Positions 1 to 7,865 are shown, counted from the stretch's first letter. The stretch is DNA of 57,676 nucleotides from Salsipaludibacter albus (GCF_019798055.1 NZ_JAHOPH010000019.1:1-57676), one strand, 5' to 3'. The notes: generated from the letters alone by a model not told the origin. Translations and numbers: made by a program.

Positions 1-551
1 GCCCCCGACGCCCCCGGCCCGGCGAGTCGTTCCCGCATGCCCGCGGCCAGCCCGCTGATGGTCGCCAGGTCGAACAGCCCACCGGCCAGTTCGACCAGGC
101 GTCGACGCCGCACGCCCTCGAGTCGCAACCGCAGGTGCACCCGGGTGCCACCCGGGACGGCTCCCAGCACGATCGCCCAGCTCACCCCGATCGTCCCCCG
201 CGTGGAGCGGTGCACGAGCACGTGGGGTGGCTCGTGGCGCCAGATCTCGAAGGTCGCGTCGCGCCCGCCCCAGTCGGCGATGACGTCACCGACCTCGAGG
301 TCCTGCAACGCCGGGTCGAGGTGCCGGAGTGCGCGCCGTCGGCGTGGGAGCACCGCCTCCCACCAGCGGGGCAGGTACCACCCCGAGCGGCCCTTCCCGA
401 GCTGGTTGAACCAGGGCCAGGCCGCCTCGGGGGGCCCGGGCAGGTCGAAGGCGCGATCCATCACCACGTCGGGGCGGGCGACCAACTCGTCGCCCGGCAG
501 GGTGGCGGCCACCTGGGCCGCCGTGGGGCGGACCAGCACTGCGTCGAGCAT
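1..551 (-). CDS. SRPBCC-family-like protein, 3' end cut by window edge
   Basis: An open frame runs leftwards from an ATG at 551 off the window edge without a stop, giving at least 183 residues. The protein has the feel of SRPBCC (START/polyketide-cyclase-like) proteins of actinobacteria: an N-terminal strand, then WPWFNQLGKGRSGWY, an LQDLEVGDVI segment, a strand ending VLVHRS, and a late VHLRLRLEG strand. Proteins of this family bind hydrophobic ligands in a helix-grip fold, but no ligand can be inferred. It is divergent from the MFS transporter starting at 681, so the 129 bp between them should hold both promoters. The family call is from overall pattern only; the C-terminus is missing. Confidence 0.6.
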   Translation of the reverse strand, partial: MLDAVLVRPTAAQVAATLPGDELVARPDVVMDRAFDLPGPPEAAWPWFNQLGKGRSGWYLPRWWEAVLPRRRRALRHLDPALQDLEVGDVIADWGGRDATFEIWRHEPPHVLVHRSTRGTIGVSWAIVLGAVPGGTRVHLRLRLEGVRRRRLVELAGGLFDLATISGLAAGMRERLAGPGASG

Positions 552-680
552 CCGGTCACCACCCCCCGAGCACGGTCCGACGGTCGGACGACCCTACTGC
601 GGCGAGCCACCCGCTCCCGGCGGCAGATCCGGGGCGGCGCGAGCGGACGAGCCCGCGGGTGGTCGGGCATCCTCGCCGTC

Positions 681-1919
681 ATGGATCCCGCCCGGCCCGG
701 CACCGACGACCCCGATGGCCGCTGGCGTGCCCTGGCGCGGCTGGCGACCGCGATGCTGCTCGCGATGACGACGTGGTTCTCGGCCTCGGCGGTGGTCCCG
801 CAGTTGCGTGACGCCTGGGACCTGGACAGCTCCGGCGCGGCGATGCTGACCATCGCGGTGCAGGTCGGGTTCGTGGCCGGGGCGGTGGTGTCGGCCGCAC
901 TGGGCCTCGCCGACCGCGCCCGACCGACCCGCGTCATCCTGTTCGGGGCGCTCGGAGCCGCGACGGTCAACCTCGGCCTGGTGGTCGTCGGCTCGCTCGG
1001 TCCCGCGATCGCGCTGCGGTTCCTCACGGGAATGTTCCTGGCCGGGGTCTACCCACCGGCGATGAAGGCGATGGCGACCTGGTTCCGACGAGGTCGCGGC
1101 ACCGCACTCGGGGTGATGGTGGGCGCCCTGACCCTCGGATCGTCGATGCCGCACCTGGTCAACGGTTTGGGCGGCCTGGACCCGACGATCGTCATCGTGA
1201 CCACCTCGGTCCTCACCGTGGTCGGCGGGATCATCGCGATCACGACACCCGGCGGGCCGTTCCCGTTCCCCCGGGCCCCGTTCCGCCCGGGCCAGGCACT
1301 GCAGGTCGCGGCCGACCGTCGCGTGCGGCTGGCCTCGTACGGCTACTTCGGGCACATGTGGGAGCTGTACGCGATGTGGGCCTGGATCGGCACCTACCTC
1401 ACCACCTCGTTCACCGCGGCCGGGGTCGATGACGCCGCCCGCCTGGCGGCGTTCGGGGCGTTCGCGGCCATCGGGATCGGCACCGCCGGCTGCGTGGTCG
1501 GTGGGATCGTCGCCGACCGGCGCAGTCGCACGTTCGCGACCTCGCTGGCCATGGTCGCGTCCGGCGGGGCCGCGGCGCTGGCCGGCCCGGCCTGGGGCGG
1601 TCCCCCGCTGGTCGTGCTGGCGCTGGTGCTGTTCTGGGGGTTCTGGGTCGTGGCCGACTCGGCCCAGTTCTCCACGCTGGTCACCGAGCTCGCCGACCAG
1701 CGCTGGGTCGGGACGGCGGTCACCCTCCAGCTCGCCGCAGGGTTCACCCTGACGGTGGCGACGATCTGGCTGGTGCCCCTGGTCGTGGACGCGGTCGGCT
1801 GGCGGTGGGGGTTCCTCCTGCTGGTGCCCGGACCCGTCCTGGGCACGCTCGCGATGCAGCGGCTGGCACCGCTGGTCACGGCCCCACCCGGGGCGACGGC
1901 AGCGCGCCAGGACACCTGA
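681..1919 (+). CDS. MFS transporter
   Basis: A 412-residue polytopic membrane protein beginning MDPARPGTDD. About twelve hydrophobic segments can be read, and a basic loop (TWFRRGRGTALG) sits where MFS proteins carry a loop between membrane segments 4 and 5. The first membrane helix begins around residue 18. The frame is open much further upstream, but the upstream translation is rich in R, G and P and antisense to the neighbouring gene, so I chose the ATG at 681. The substrate is not recognisable. It converges on the Paa-like operon (45 bp between the stops), so it might move a substrate or product of that pathway, but nothing in the sequence proves this. Confidence 0.85.
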   Translation: MDPARPGTDDPDGRWRALARLATAMLLAMTTWFSASAVVPQLRDAWDLDSSGAAMLTIAVQVGFVAGAVVSAALGLADRARPTRVILFGALGAATVNLGLVVVGSLGPAIALRFLTGMFLAGVYPPAMKAMATWFRRGRGTALGVMVGALTLGSSMPHLVNGLGGLDPTIVIVTTSVLTVVGGIIAITTPGGPFPFPRAPFRPGQALQVAADRRVRLASYGYFGHMWELYAMWAWIGTYLTTSFTAAGVDDAARLAAFGAFAAIGIGTAGCVVGGIVADRRSRTFATSLAMVASGGAAALAGPAWGGPPLVVLALVLFWGFWVVADSAQFSTLVTELADQRWVGTAVTLQLAAGFTLTVATIWLVPLVVDAVGWRWGFLLLVPGPVLGTLAMQRLAPLVTAPPGATAARQDT

Positions 1920-1963
1920 CGACGGCCACCTCGGAAGCCGTTCCTGCGCAGAAGCCCCGGGCC

Positions 1964-2215
1964 TCAGTCCTCGGACGGGCCGTCGCGGCCGGTGGAGACG
2001 ACGGGGCCGCGGGGCACCGACGGCGCGGCCGTGTCCGAGCCACGCTTGCGGATCACCTCGAATGCCGACGAGCAGCTCGCGCAGAACCACTGCTCGGTCA
2101 TCAACAACGATCCGGCGTCCCCGATCCGGGACGTGTCGCGCTCCCCACACCACGGGCACGCACGTCCGACCGAGGGGTCGGTGCCGTCGGGAGCGGAGCT
2201 GCCGCGGTCGGTCAT
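1964..2215 (-). CDS. small zinc-ribbon protein, detached C-terminal domain of PaaD
   Basis: An 83-residue protein, last gene of the minus-strand Paa-like operon. Its ATG overlaps the stop of the PaaC-like gene (ATGA at 2212-2215). Two Cys pairs are visible, CPWCG (C20, C23) and FCASC (C45, C48), spaced as in the C-terminal zinc ribbon of PaaD, where the motif follows an N-terminal DUF59/MIP18 domain. Here the DUF59 part is a separate gene at 3547-3909, so PaaD appears split and the two halves lie at different places in the operon. Known: PaaD is thought to help mature the oxygenase metal centre. Inferred: this protein supplies the metal-binding half of that job. Confidence 0.75.
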   Translation of the reverse strand: MTDRGSSAPDGTDPSVGRACPWCGERDTSRIGDAGSLLMTEQWFCASCSSAFEVIRKRGSDTAAPSVPRGPVVSTGRDGPSED

Positions 2216-3009
2216 GTCTCGAGCCGCCGTTGCAGGGCGTCGAAGCGGTCCCACGGGACCTCCGGGTGGGTCCAGTCCCCCGGACCGCCGCCGATCCCCA
2301 ACGCGTCGGCCAGGCCCTGCTCGACCAGGACGGGTCCGACGTGGTCGAGCCAGGCGGTCCGCATCTGGTCGTTGTCCAGTGCCAGGACCCCGGCGTCCTT
2401 CATCGCCTCGACGCCGGCCTCGCCGGGCGGGCCGAACCACGCCAGCACCTCCACCAGGACGGTGCGCAGGTCGCCCAGGAACTCGTCGCGGGCGTTCGGG
2501 TAGGTGGCCAGCAGGTGGGCCAGCCGGCCGCGGGCGAAGTCGGCGTGGAAACGGGACTCCTCCAGCACCCGACCGATCCGGCGTGCGAGCTCCTCCTGGG
2601 TCTCGTTGAGTGCCCGCAGGATGATGTCCAGGGCGGGGTCGACGAGGAACAGGGTCGCGACGGCCCGGGGCCACGACGCGAACTCGTCGTCGAGGCAGGC
2701 CATGTTGTAGCGCCGCTCGCGCCCGGTGTCGGGGGTGCCGATGATCGTGTACTCACCGGCCAGCTCGTCGACGAACGGGAACAGCGCCCGCGCCTGGCCG
2801 AGGTGGCCCTGCGAGATTGCCGCGACCGCCACGGCCGCCTCCAGCCCCGGCGCCCCCACCGACCACTTCGAGAGGTGCCGTCCCAGGAAGTACTTGTTGT
2901 CGCCGATCACGACCAGGAGGTTGACCAGCCCCTGCACGACCGCATCGTCGTCCAGCGGGCCGGTGACGTCGGTATCCGTGGTGCCCGTGTCGATGCCGGG
3001 TGCGCTCAT
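2212..3009 (-). CDS. PaaC-like oxygenase structural subunit
   Basis: A 265-residue protein starting MSAPGIDTG. Its ATG overlaps the stop of the preceding 74-residue gene. It matches PaaC in order of elements: GDNKYFLGRHLSKWSVGAPGLE near the N-terminus, a helix with HLGQAR in the place of the family's LLGQAR, and a second helix with LEESRFHADFARGRL where PaaC has its degenerate EARYH-type segment. PaaC is the ferritin-like but metal-free partner of PaaA in the phenylacetyl-CoA epoxidase. The loss of diiron ligands here agrees with that structural role. Length is close to the usual ~250 residues. The substrate of this divergent complex is unknown. Confidence 0.8.
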   Translation of the reverse strand: MSAPGIDTGTTDTDVTGPLDDDAVVQGLVNLLVVIGDNKYFLGRHLSKWSVGAPGLEAAVAVAAISQGHLGQARALFPFVDELAGEYTIIGTPDTGRERRYNMACLDDEFASWPRAVATLFLVDPALDIILRALNETQEELARRIGRVLEESRFHADFARGRLAHLLATYPNARDEFLGDLRTVLVEVLAWFGPPGEAGVEAMKDAGVLALDNDQMRTAWLDHVGPVLVEQGLADALGIGGGPGDWTHPEVPWDRFDALQRRLET

Positions 3010-3230
3010 GCCGGGACCTCCTCGTGGGCACGGTCGACCAGCTCGCCGTCGCGGATCACCCAGACCAGGCGATCGGCCGGCACGACGGCCACCTCCAGCC
3101 AGTCCCCGCCACCGGTCGCGTCCTCGACGGACAGGTCGGCGGGGTCGTCCGCGTCGACGTCGCGCAGGTGCTCCAGCGGCTCGGCGAACTCGGTGCGGGC
3201 GTACACGTGGACGGTCGTGGGCTGGCCCAT
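3006..3230 (-). CDS. 74-residue protein, probable second PaaB-like subunit
   Basis: It begins MGQPTTVHVYART, with a GGAGG site 10 bases upstream, and ends in an ATGA overlap with the PaaC-like gene. I do not recognise it directly. Its pattern parallels the PaaB-like protein one gene upstream: a strand with VYAR (VFAR in the neighbour), then PLEHLRDVDA (PALHHVGEVQA), then WLEVAVVPADRLVWV (WAEMFVVEATYVTVL). This suggests a duplicated and diverged PaaB-type subunit, so the complex might contain two different small subunits. The resemblance is weak and was read by eye, so an unrelated operon-specific protein remains possible. The gene itself is well supported by RBS, overlap and codon pattern. 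Confidence 0.65.
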   Translation of the reverse strand: MGQPTTVHVYARTEFAEPLEHLRDVDADDPADLSVEDATGGGDWLEVAVVPADRLVWVIRDGELVDRAHEEVPA

Positions 3231-3316
3231 GGCGGTGGTCCCTCCGTCGTCGGTCGCGGGTGTCGGTCTGGCGGGTCGGGCCGGGTCGTCGAGGGGACCC
3301 CCGACCCCGGGGTGGC

Positions 3317-3550
3317 CTACTCGGGCGACTGCAGGACGGTGACGTACGTGGCCTCGACCACGAACATCTCGGCCCAGCGGCGCTCGTCGTACAGCGTGTA
3401 GGCGAACACGGTCGCGTCGTCGGACGTCGCGGCCTGGACCTCGCCGACGTGGTGCAGGGCGGGCTCACGGCCGTGGCGGGCGAAGACCTCCCAGGCACGT
3501 TCGCGGCCGCGCTGGCTGGTCGCTCCGGTCGTCGCCTCGGCCATGGTCAC
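3317..3550 (-). CDS. PaaB-like oxygenase small subunit
   Basis: A 77-residue protein. The GTG at 3550 overlaps the stop of the DUF59 gene (GTGA); an ATG two codons later (3544) is an alternative start. The core AWEVFARHGREPALHHVGEV matches the PaaB signature (Y/WEVF.R......HVG...A), followed by AEMFVVEATYVTV like the PaaB strand WVVKASEI. It is shorter than typical PaaB (~95 residues). PaaB bridges PaaA-PaaC heterodimers in the epoxidase. An 86-bp gap separates it from the next gene, the largest gap inside this operon. Confidence 0.75.
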   Translation of the reverse strand: MTMAEATTGATSQRGRERAWEVFARHGREPALHHVGEVQAATSDDATVFAYTLYDERRWAEMFVVEATYVTVLQSPE

Positions 3551-3909
3551 ACCACCGCCACGGTCGCCAGCAGCGCTCGACCGGTCGGCGTCAGGTCGTC
3601 ACGCGACCACGACTCGAGGACGTCCTCCACGACCACCTCGGTGACGCCGTGGAGCGCCCCGACGGCCTCGACCACGTCCTCGCGGATCATCTCGACACAG
3701 GGACATGCCAGCGAGGTGTAGGTCAGTCCGACGGTCACGTGGCCGTCGACGACGTGCAGTCGCCGGACGAGCCCGAGGTCGACCAGCCCGACCGGCAGCT
3801 CCGGGTCCTCGACCTCCGCCAGGACCGCCAGCACGCGCTCGGCCAGGACGTCGTCGTCGACCGACGCGGCCTGGTCAGCGTCGACCGGTGGCGTCAGCAC
3901 GGCGGTCAT
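3547..3909 (-). CDS. DUF59/MIP18-family protein, N-terminal half of PaaD
   Basis: A 120-residue protein starting MTAVLTPPVDA. Its ATG overlaps the stop of the PaaA-like gene (ATGA). It holds the MIP18/DUF59 pattern: EDPELPVGLVDLGLV, then VGLTYTSLACPCVEMI with a CPC where PaaD and SufT-like proteins have a conserved Cys, then a helix and a VTEVVVEDVLESW segment. PaaD proteins usually continue into a zinc ribbon; this one stops. The ribbon is encoded alone at 1964-2215. The role inferred from family and operon is assembly of the Fe centre of the adjacent oxygenase. Confidence 0.8.
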   Translation of the reverse strand: MTAVLTPPVDADQAASVDDDVLAERVLAVLAEVEDPELPVGLVDLGLVRRLHVVDGHVTVGLTYTSLACPCVEMIREDVVEAVGALHGVTEVVVEDVLESWSRDDLTPTGRALLATVAVV

Positions 3910-4868
3910 GCCGCACCCGCCAGGGCGGCGTGACCCCGTTGGAGCGAGGTCACGAAGCGCTCGTTGGCAGGCCCCTTGGCGCGCCACCGGTCGATCACGT
4001 CGTCCCAGGAGACCTCGCCCTTGCCGTGGTCCCACTCCTTCTTCTCCGGGTCGAAGGCCATCGGGAAGGCGCAGTCGATCACGTACTCGCCGGACTCCTC
4101 GTCGAGGTGGGCCGGCACGTCGAAGTCATGCTTCTCGGCGAACGGGACGGTGGCCGACATCCAGGTCTGGCGGAGCTGGTCGTTGGTCTGGCCCTTGAGG
4201 CCGTACGACAACTGGCCCCCGTGCTTCTTGAGGTCGTCGGGCAGCCCGAACCATTCCAGCGTCAGGACGAACATCCAGTCCATCGCCGCCTGGATCCGGC
4301 GGTGCCAGTCCTCGTCACGGGCCAGCTTGGCGATCCAGCGCTCGCCGTGGCGGAGGTGGAAGGTCTCCTCGCGGTCGACCTTGACCAGTGCGCGCTTCCA
4401 CGGCACGTAGCTGGTGTGGTCGAACACGTCCGACAGGAGCACGAAGCCGGCCCGGTCGTAGAAGGCGTTGGCCACGATCATCTCGGGCCACGACTCCAGT
4501 GGCACGTCGAACGCGTAGGGATACTTGAACTCCCCGGGCGAGCGCCCGTAGACCAACTCGTCGACGTCCACGCCCAGGTCGCGCAGCATCCGGTAGGCGA
4601 TGTGGGCGTGGCCGAGCTCGTCCTGGACGATCGAGATCACCGACATGTAGCTGGAGGTGTCGGGCGCGTCGGCCGCGGCCCCCAGGTAGCTGGGGGCGGA
4701 GATCAGCTCGGTGTCCGCCGACACGATCAGGGTCCGTGTCAACGCCTTGATGTAGTCCTCGGAGGCGTGCTGCGGTCCCTCCACCATCCGGTCGGCCTGC
4801 AACCGCTCGATCACCTGCTCGTTGCTGAGCTGCGGGGTCAGGGGGTCGACCTGTGCAAGGTTGGGCAC
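3906..4868 (-). CDS. PaaA-like diiron oxygenase catalytic subunit, divergent
   Basis: A 320-residue protein, first of the six-gene oxygenase operon. GTG start with an AGGAG site 7 bases upstream. Ferritin-like diiron ligands are visible: TELIS (first Glu), IVQDELGHAH (DExxH-type) and DREETFHLRHGE (EExxH-type), in the order seen in PaaA. The C-terminus WDDVIDRWRAKGPANERF follows the PaaA ending. It differs clearly from the PaaA domain at 24553-26493 (for example, no ITRAPTL-type segment after the first Glu), so it is a paralogue that may act on a different CoA-thioester. No reductase gene (PaaE) is adjacent. Confidence 0.8.
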   Translation of the reverse strand: MPNLAQVDPLTPQLSNEQVIERLQADRMVEGPQHASEDYIKALTRTLIVSADTELISAPSYLGAAADAPDTSSYMSVISIVQDELGHAHIAYRMLRDLGVDVDELVYGRSPGEFKYPYAFDVPLESWPEMIVANAFYDRAGFVLLSDVFDHTSYVPWKRALVKVDREETFHLRHGERWIAKLARDEDWHRRIQAAMDWMFVLTLEWFGLPDDLKKHGGQLSYGLKGQTNDQLRQTWMSATVPFAEKHDFDVPAHLDEESGEYVIDCAFPMAFDPEKKEWDHGKGEVSWDDVIDRWRAKGPANERFVTSLQRGHAALAGAA

Positions 4869-4895
4869 CGTTGGTCTCCTCGCCGGGTGGGAACG

Positions 4896-4914
4896 ACCTT
4901 ACCTGACCGGTCAG
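4896..4914 (-). promoter_or_regulatory. Candidate TetR-type operator and -10 box of the Paa-like operon
   Basis: A perfect 12-bp palindrome, CTGACCGGTCAG (4903-4914), lies just upstream of a TANNNT hexamer (TAAGGT on the minus strand, 4896-4901), 28 bases before the GTG at 4868. Such TGACCGGTCA palindromes are typical binding sites of TetR-family repressors controlling acyl-CoA catabolism. A protein bound here would cover the -35/-10 spacer. No TetR gene is in the window. Confidence 0.5.
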
Positions 4915-4977
4915 TCAGTCCGCAACCGCCACGCTCGTGATGGCCCGTCGGGTCCCGAGGTCAGGGAGGTGGAGACG

Positions 4978-6264
4978 TCAGGTCGCCAGGTGGGCGTGTC
5001 GACGACAGAACTCGGCGGTCGCGGCGACGAACGCGGCGAGGTGGTCGTCGGTCACGTCCAGGCTGAGCGCCAGGTACCCGCGCGGGGCGAGGTAGAAGCC
5101 GGCCTCGAGCAGGTCGTGGAAGAACAGCAGCCGCCAGCGCTCGTCCGCGTCGGCGAGGTCGGCCGGTCCGTGCACCGGTCCGGCCACCGGGTGGATCGTC
5201 ATGAGCGAGCCCCACCCGGTCACCGTCATCGGGATCGTCGCCTCGGCGAACACCGCGGCGAGGTCGGCCTGCAGCCGCTCGCCCCGCGCGAACAGGTCGT
5301 CGAGCAGCCGCCCGTCCGCCAGCAGGTCCGCCACGACCGTGCCGGCGACCATCGACAGCACGTCATTGTTGAACGTGCCGCCGTGGGTCAACCCGCCGAC
5401 GGTCGGGTCGAAGGCCGACATCACCTGCCGGCTGCCCCCGAACGCTCCGAACGACGCCCCGCCGGCGAGGTACTTGCCGAGCGTGACCAGGTCCGGGGTG
5501 ATCCCCAGGCGCTCCTGGGCGCCACCCCGTGCCATGCGGGACGTCATGACCTCGTCGAGGACCACCAGTGCGCCGTGGTCCGTCGTCGCCTCGACCACGG
5601 CCGAAAGCATCGCCGGACTGGCCGGGATGCACCCGCCGGCGCCGAGCATGGGCTCGAGCAGGACGCACGCGATCTCGTCGCCGTGGGCCGCGAACGCCTC
5701 CTCGATCGCGGCCGGGTCGTCCCAGGGCAGCACGAGCCAGTCGAACGGGGCCCGCAGCGCGGCCCCGGTGGGTCCGAAGTACAGGAGTCCGCCGTGGTAG
5801 GCCCCGTCGAAGACCACGACCCGGTCGCGCCCGGTGGCATGGCGGGCCGCCTGGATCGCCATGAGGTTGGCCTCGGTCCCCGAATTGGTGAACCGGACCT
5901 GCTCGATGGCGGGGAAGCGATCGACGATCGCCTCGGCGAACGCCGTCTCGTCGGTCCCCATCGTGCCCAGCGACCAGCCGCGTTCCAGCCGCGCCCTCCA
6001 GGCCTGCTCCACTGCCTCCGGGCGATGGCCCAGCAGTCCGGCGGAGTAGTCACCGAGCAGGTCGACGACCGCGTGGCCGTCCACGTCGACCAGGCAGGCG
6101 CCGTCGGCGTGGTCGACCCGGAAGGCGAACGGGTCCACGTGGAGGACCGAACGGGTGTTGCCGCCGGGGAGGACGTGGGCGGCCCGCTCGGCCATGGCCT
6201 GGCTGCGGGGTCGTCGCTCGACGTAGCGCGCCACGGCGGTGGCGAGGGCCTCGTCCAGTCCCAT
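4978..6264 (-). CDS. Class III PLP aminotransferase, glutamate-1-semialdehyde aminomutase-like
   Basis: A 428-residue fold-type I PLP enzyme. It shows the HemL/omega-transaminase hallmarks: PGGNTRSV near residue 34, NSGTEANLMAIQAARH for phosphate binding, DGAYHGG, the VLDEVMTSR Asp segment, and TLGKYLAGGASFGAFGG with the Schiff-base Lys. HemL itself is nearly always next to heme genes; here it stands beside an aldehyde dehydrogenase and an oxygenase operon, so a catabolic aminotransferase or aminomutase is more likely than heme synthesis. It ends 110 bp upstream of the PaaA-like gene on the same strand and could be co-transcribed. It is divergent from the aldehyde dehydrogenase (68 bp apart), suggesting a shared control region. 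Confidence 0.8.
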   Translation of the reverse strand: MGLDEALATAVARYVERRPRSQAMAERAAHVLPGGNTRSVLHVDPFAFRVDHADGACLVDVDGHAVVDLLGDYSAGLLGHRPEAVEQAWRARLERGWSLGTMGTDETAFAEAIVDRFPAIEQVRFTNSGTEANLMAIQAARHATGRDRVVVFDGAYHGGLLYFGPTGAALRAPFDWLVLPWDDPAAIEEAFAAHGDEIACVLLEPMLGAGGCIPASPAMLSAVVEATTDHGALVVLDEVMTSRMARGGAQERLGITPDLVTLGKYLAGGASFGAFGGSRQVMSAFDPTVGGLTHGGTFNNDVLSMVAGTVVADLLADGRLLDDLFARGERLQADLAAVFAEATIPMTVTGWGSLMTIHPVAGPVHGPADLADADERWRLLFFHDLLEAGFYLAPRGYLALSLDVTDDHLAAFVAATAEFCRRHAHLAT

Positions 6265-6320
6265 CGGGTTGCCTCCCGCGACGCGCGGTCGCCCCCGGAG
6301 GACGGCCCGTCCGGCGAGCC

Positions 6321-6335
6321 TAGACTCGGTCGGTG
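6321..6335 (+). promoter_or_regulatory. Candidate -10 box giving a leaderless aldehyde dehydrogenase mRNA
   Basis: TAGACT (6321-6326) matches the TANNNT -10 consensus and ends six bases before the GTG at 6333. Transcription would start at or next to the start codon. There is no Shine-Dalgarno sequence in front of this GTG, which fits leaderless initiation, common in actinobacteria. The -35 region is weak. Confidence 0.45.
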
Positions 6336-7808
6336 GACCGACCCGACGAGATCGAGGCCACCGTGTCCATCCCCACCATCCCCGCGTTCGTGGCCGGCGA
6401 GTCGGTCGACGCCGACGACCACTTCGAGACGCTCGACCCCTCCACCGGCGAGGTGCTCGCGCGGCTGGCTGCCTGCGGCCCCGACCAGGTCGACGCCGCC
6501 GTCGGTGCCGCCCGCGCCGCGCTGCCGGGATGGCGCGACACGCCGGTGGCCGAGCGCAGCAGGCTGCTCAGCGCCTTCGCCACGCGGATCCGGACCGACG
6601 CCGACGAGCTGGCCGACCTCGAGAGCCACGACACCGGCAAGCCACGCTCGCAGGCCGCCGTCGACGTCGAGCAGTGCGCCCAGTACTTCGAGTTCGCCGC
6701 CGGCGCGATCCGGGTGCTGCACGGCGACGTGATCCCCACCGGCCCGGACACGCTTGCCTACACCCGGCGGGAGCCGCATGGCGTCGCCGGGGTGATCATC
6801 CCGTGGAACTACCCCCTCCAGATCACCGGTCGCACCGTCTCCGCGGCCGTCGCGACGGGCAACACCGTCGTGCTCAAGCCGGCCGAGGAAGCCCCGCTCA
6901 CCCCGATGCGCCTGGCCCGGACCGCGCTGGAGGTCGGCTTCCCGCCAGGGGTGTTCAACGCCGTGCCGGGGATCGGCGAGGTCGCGGGCGCGGCGCTGGC
7001 CGCCCATCCCGGGATCGACCACCTGTCGTTCACGGGCTCGGTGGCGGTCGGGCGACTGGTCGGCACCGCGGCGGCCCAGACGTTCACGCCGCTCACCCTC
7101 GAGCTGGGTGGCAAGTCGCCCAACATCGTGTTCGCCGACGCCGACCTGGACGACGCCGTCCCCACGATCGTGGGCTCGATCCTCCAGAACGCCGGCCAGA
7201 CGTGCTCGGCCGGGTCGCGCCTGCTCGTTGCGCGCGAGCGCCACGACGAGCTGGTCGACCGGGTGCGGACCGCCTTCGCGTCGACGCGGATCGGGCCGGG
7301 ACCCGACGACCCGGACCTCGGTCCCCTGATCTCGGCCGACCAGCGGGACCGGGTCGCGGGCATGGTGGCCGACGCGGCGCGCGAGTCCCGGCTGGTCACC
7401 GGCGGCACCGTTCCGGAGGGTGACGGACTGGCCGGCGGCTTCTACTGGGCACCGACCCTGTTCGCCGACGTCGACCCGGGGGCGACAGTCGCACGTGAGG
7501 AGGTGTTCGGGCCGGTCCTCGCCACGACCGCGTTCGACGACCCGGCGGACGCGGCCCGGATCGCCAACGGCACCGACTACGGCCTGATCGCGGCGATCTG
7601 GACCCGCGACGTGGACCGGGCGCACTGGCTGGCCCACCAACTGGACGTCGGGCAGGTCTACGTCAACTCCTACGGCGCCGGCGGCGGTGTGGCGTTCCCG
7701 TTCGGTGGCGTCAAGCACTCCGGACACGGGCGCGAGAAGGGCATGGAGTCCCTGGTCGGGTACACCCGGACGAAGACCGTCGCCGTGCGGACTCGACCCC
7801 CGGCCTGA
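6333..7808 (+). CDS. NAD(P)-dependent aldehyde dehydrogenase
   Basis: A 491-residue ALDH-superfamily enzyme of standard length. Visible motifs: GVIIPWNYPLQ, VVLKPAEEAPLTP for cofactor binding, FTGSVAVGR, LELGGKSPN with the general-base Glu, and NAGQTCSAGSRL with the catalytic Cys, then EEVFGPVLA and FPFGGVKHSGHGREKG near the end. It should oxidise an aldehyde to an acid; betaine- or gamma-aminobutyraldehyde-type enzymes look similar, so the substrate is open. Being divergent from an aminotransferase, it could oxidise the aldehyde left by transamination. The start could also be the GTG at 6363. The convergent ThrE-like gene lies 58 bp beyond its stop. Confidence 0.9.
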   Translation: MDRPDEIEATVSIPTIPAFVAGESVDADDHFETLDPSTGEVLARLAACGPDQVDAAVGAARAALPGWRDTPVAERSRLLSAFATRIRTDADELADLESHDTGKPRSQAAVDVEQCAQYFEFAAGAIRVLHGDVIPTGPDTLAYTRREPHGVAGVIIPWNYPLQITGRTVSAAVATGNTVVLKPAEEAPLTPMRLARTALEVGFPPGVFNAVPGIGEVAGAALAAHPGIDHLSFTGSVAVGRLVGTAAAQTFTPLTLELGGKSPNIVFADADLDDAVPTIVGSILQNAGQTCSAGSRLLVARERHDELVDRVRTAFASTRIGPGPDDPDLGPLISADQRDRVAGMVADAARESRLVTGGTVPEGDGLAGGFYWAPTLFADVDPGATVAREEVFGPVLATTAFDDPADAARIANGTDYGLIAAIWTRDVDRAHWLAHQLDVGQVYVNSYGAGGGVAFPFGGVKHSGHGREKGMESLVGYTRTKTVAVRTRPPA

Positions 7809-7811
7809 CCC

Positions 7812-7838
7812 CGGCCCGGCGGGCGGCCAGCCGGGCCG
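7812..7838. terminator. Bidirectional hairpin between convergent genes
   Basis: CGGCCCGGC (7812-7820) and its perfect complement (7830-7838) flank a 9-base loop between the stops of the aldehyde dehydrogenase and the ThrE-like gene. No T-run follows, as is usual in GC-rich actinobacteria. Confidence 0.5.
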
Positions 7839-7865
7839 CACCCGCGGCGCCCGAAGGGCTCGGCA

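Noticed and set aside
4978-6264. Assignment of the aminotransferase as HemL of heme synthesis
   Set aside because: The fold fits, but there are no heme genes nearby and the catabolic neighbours argue for another substrate.
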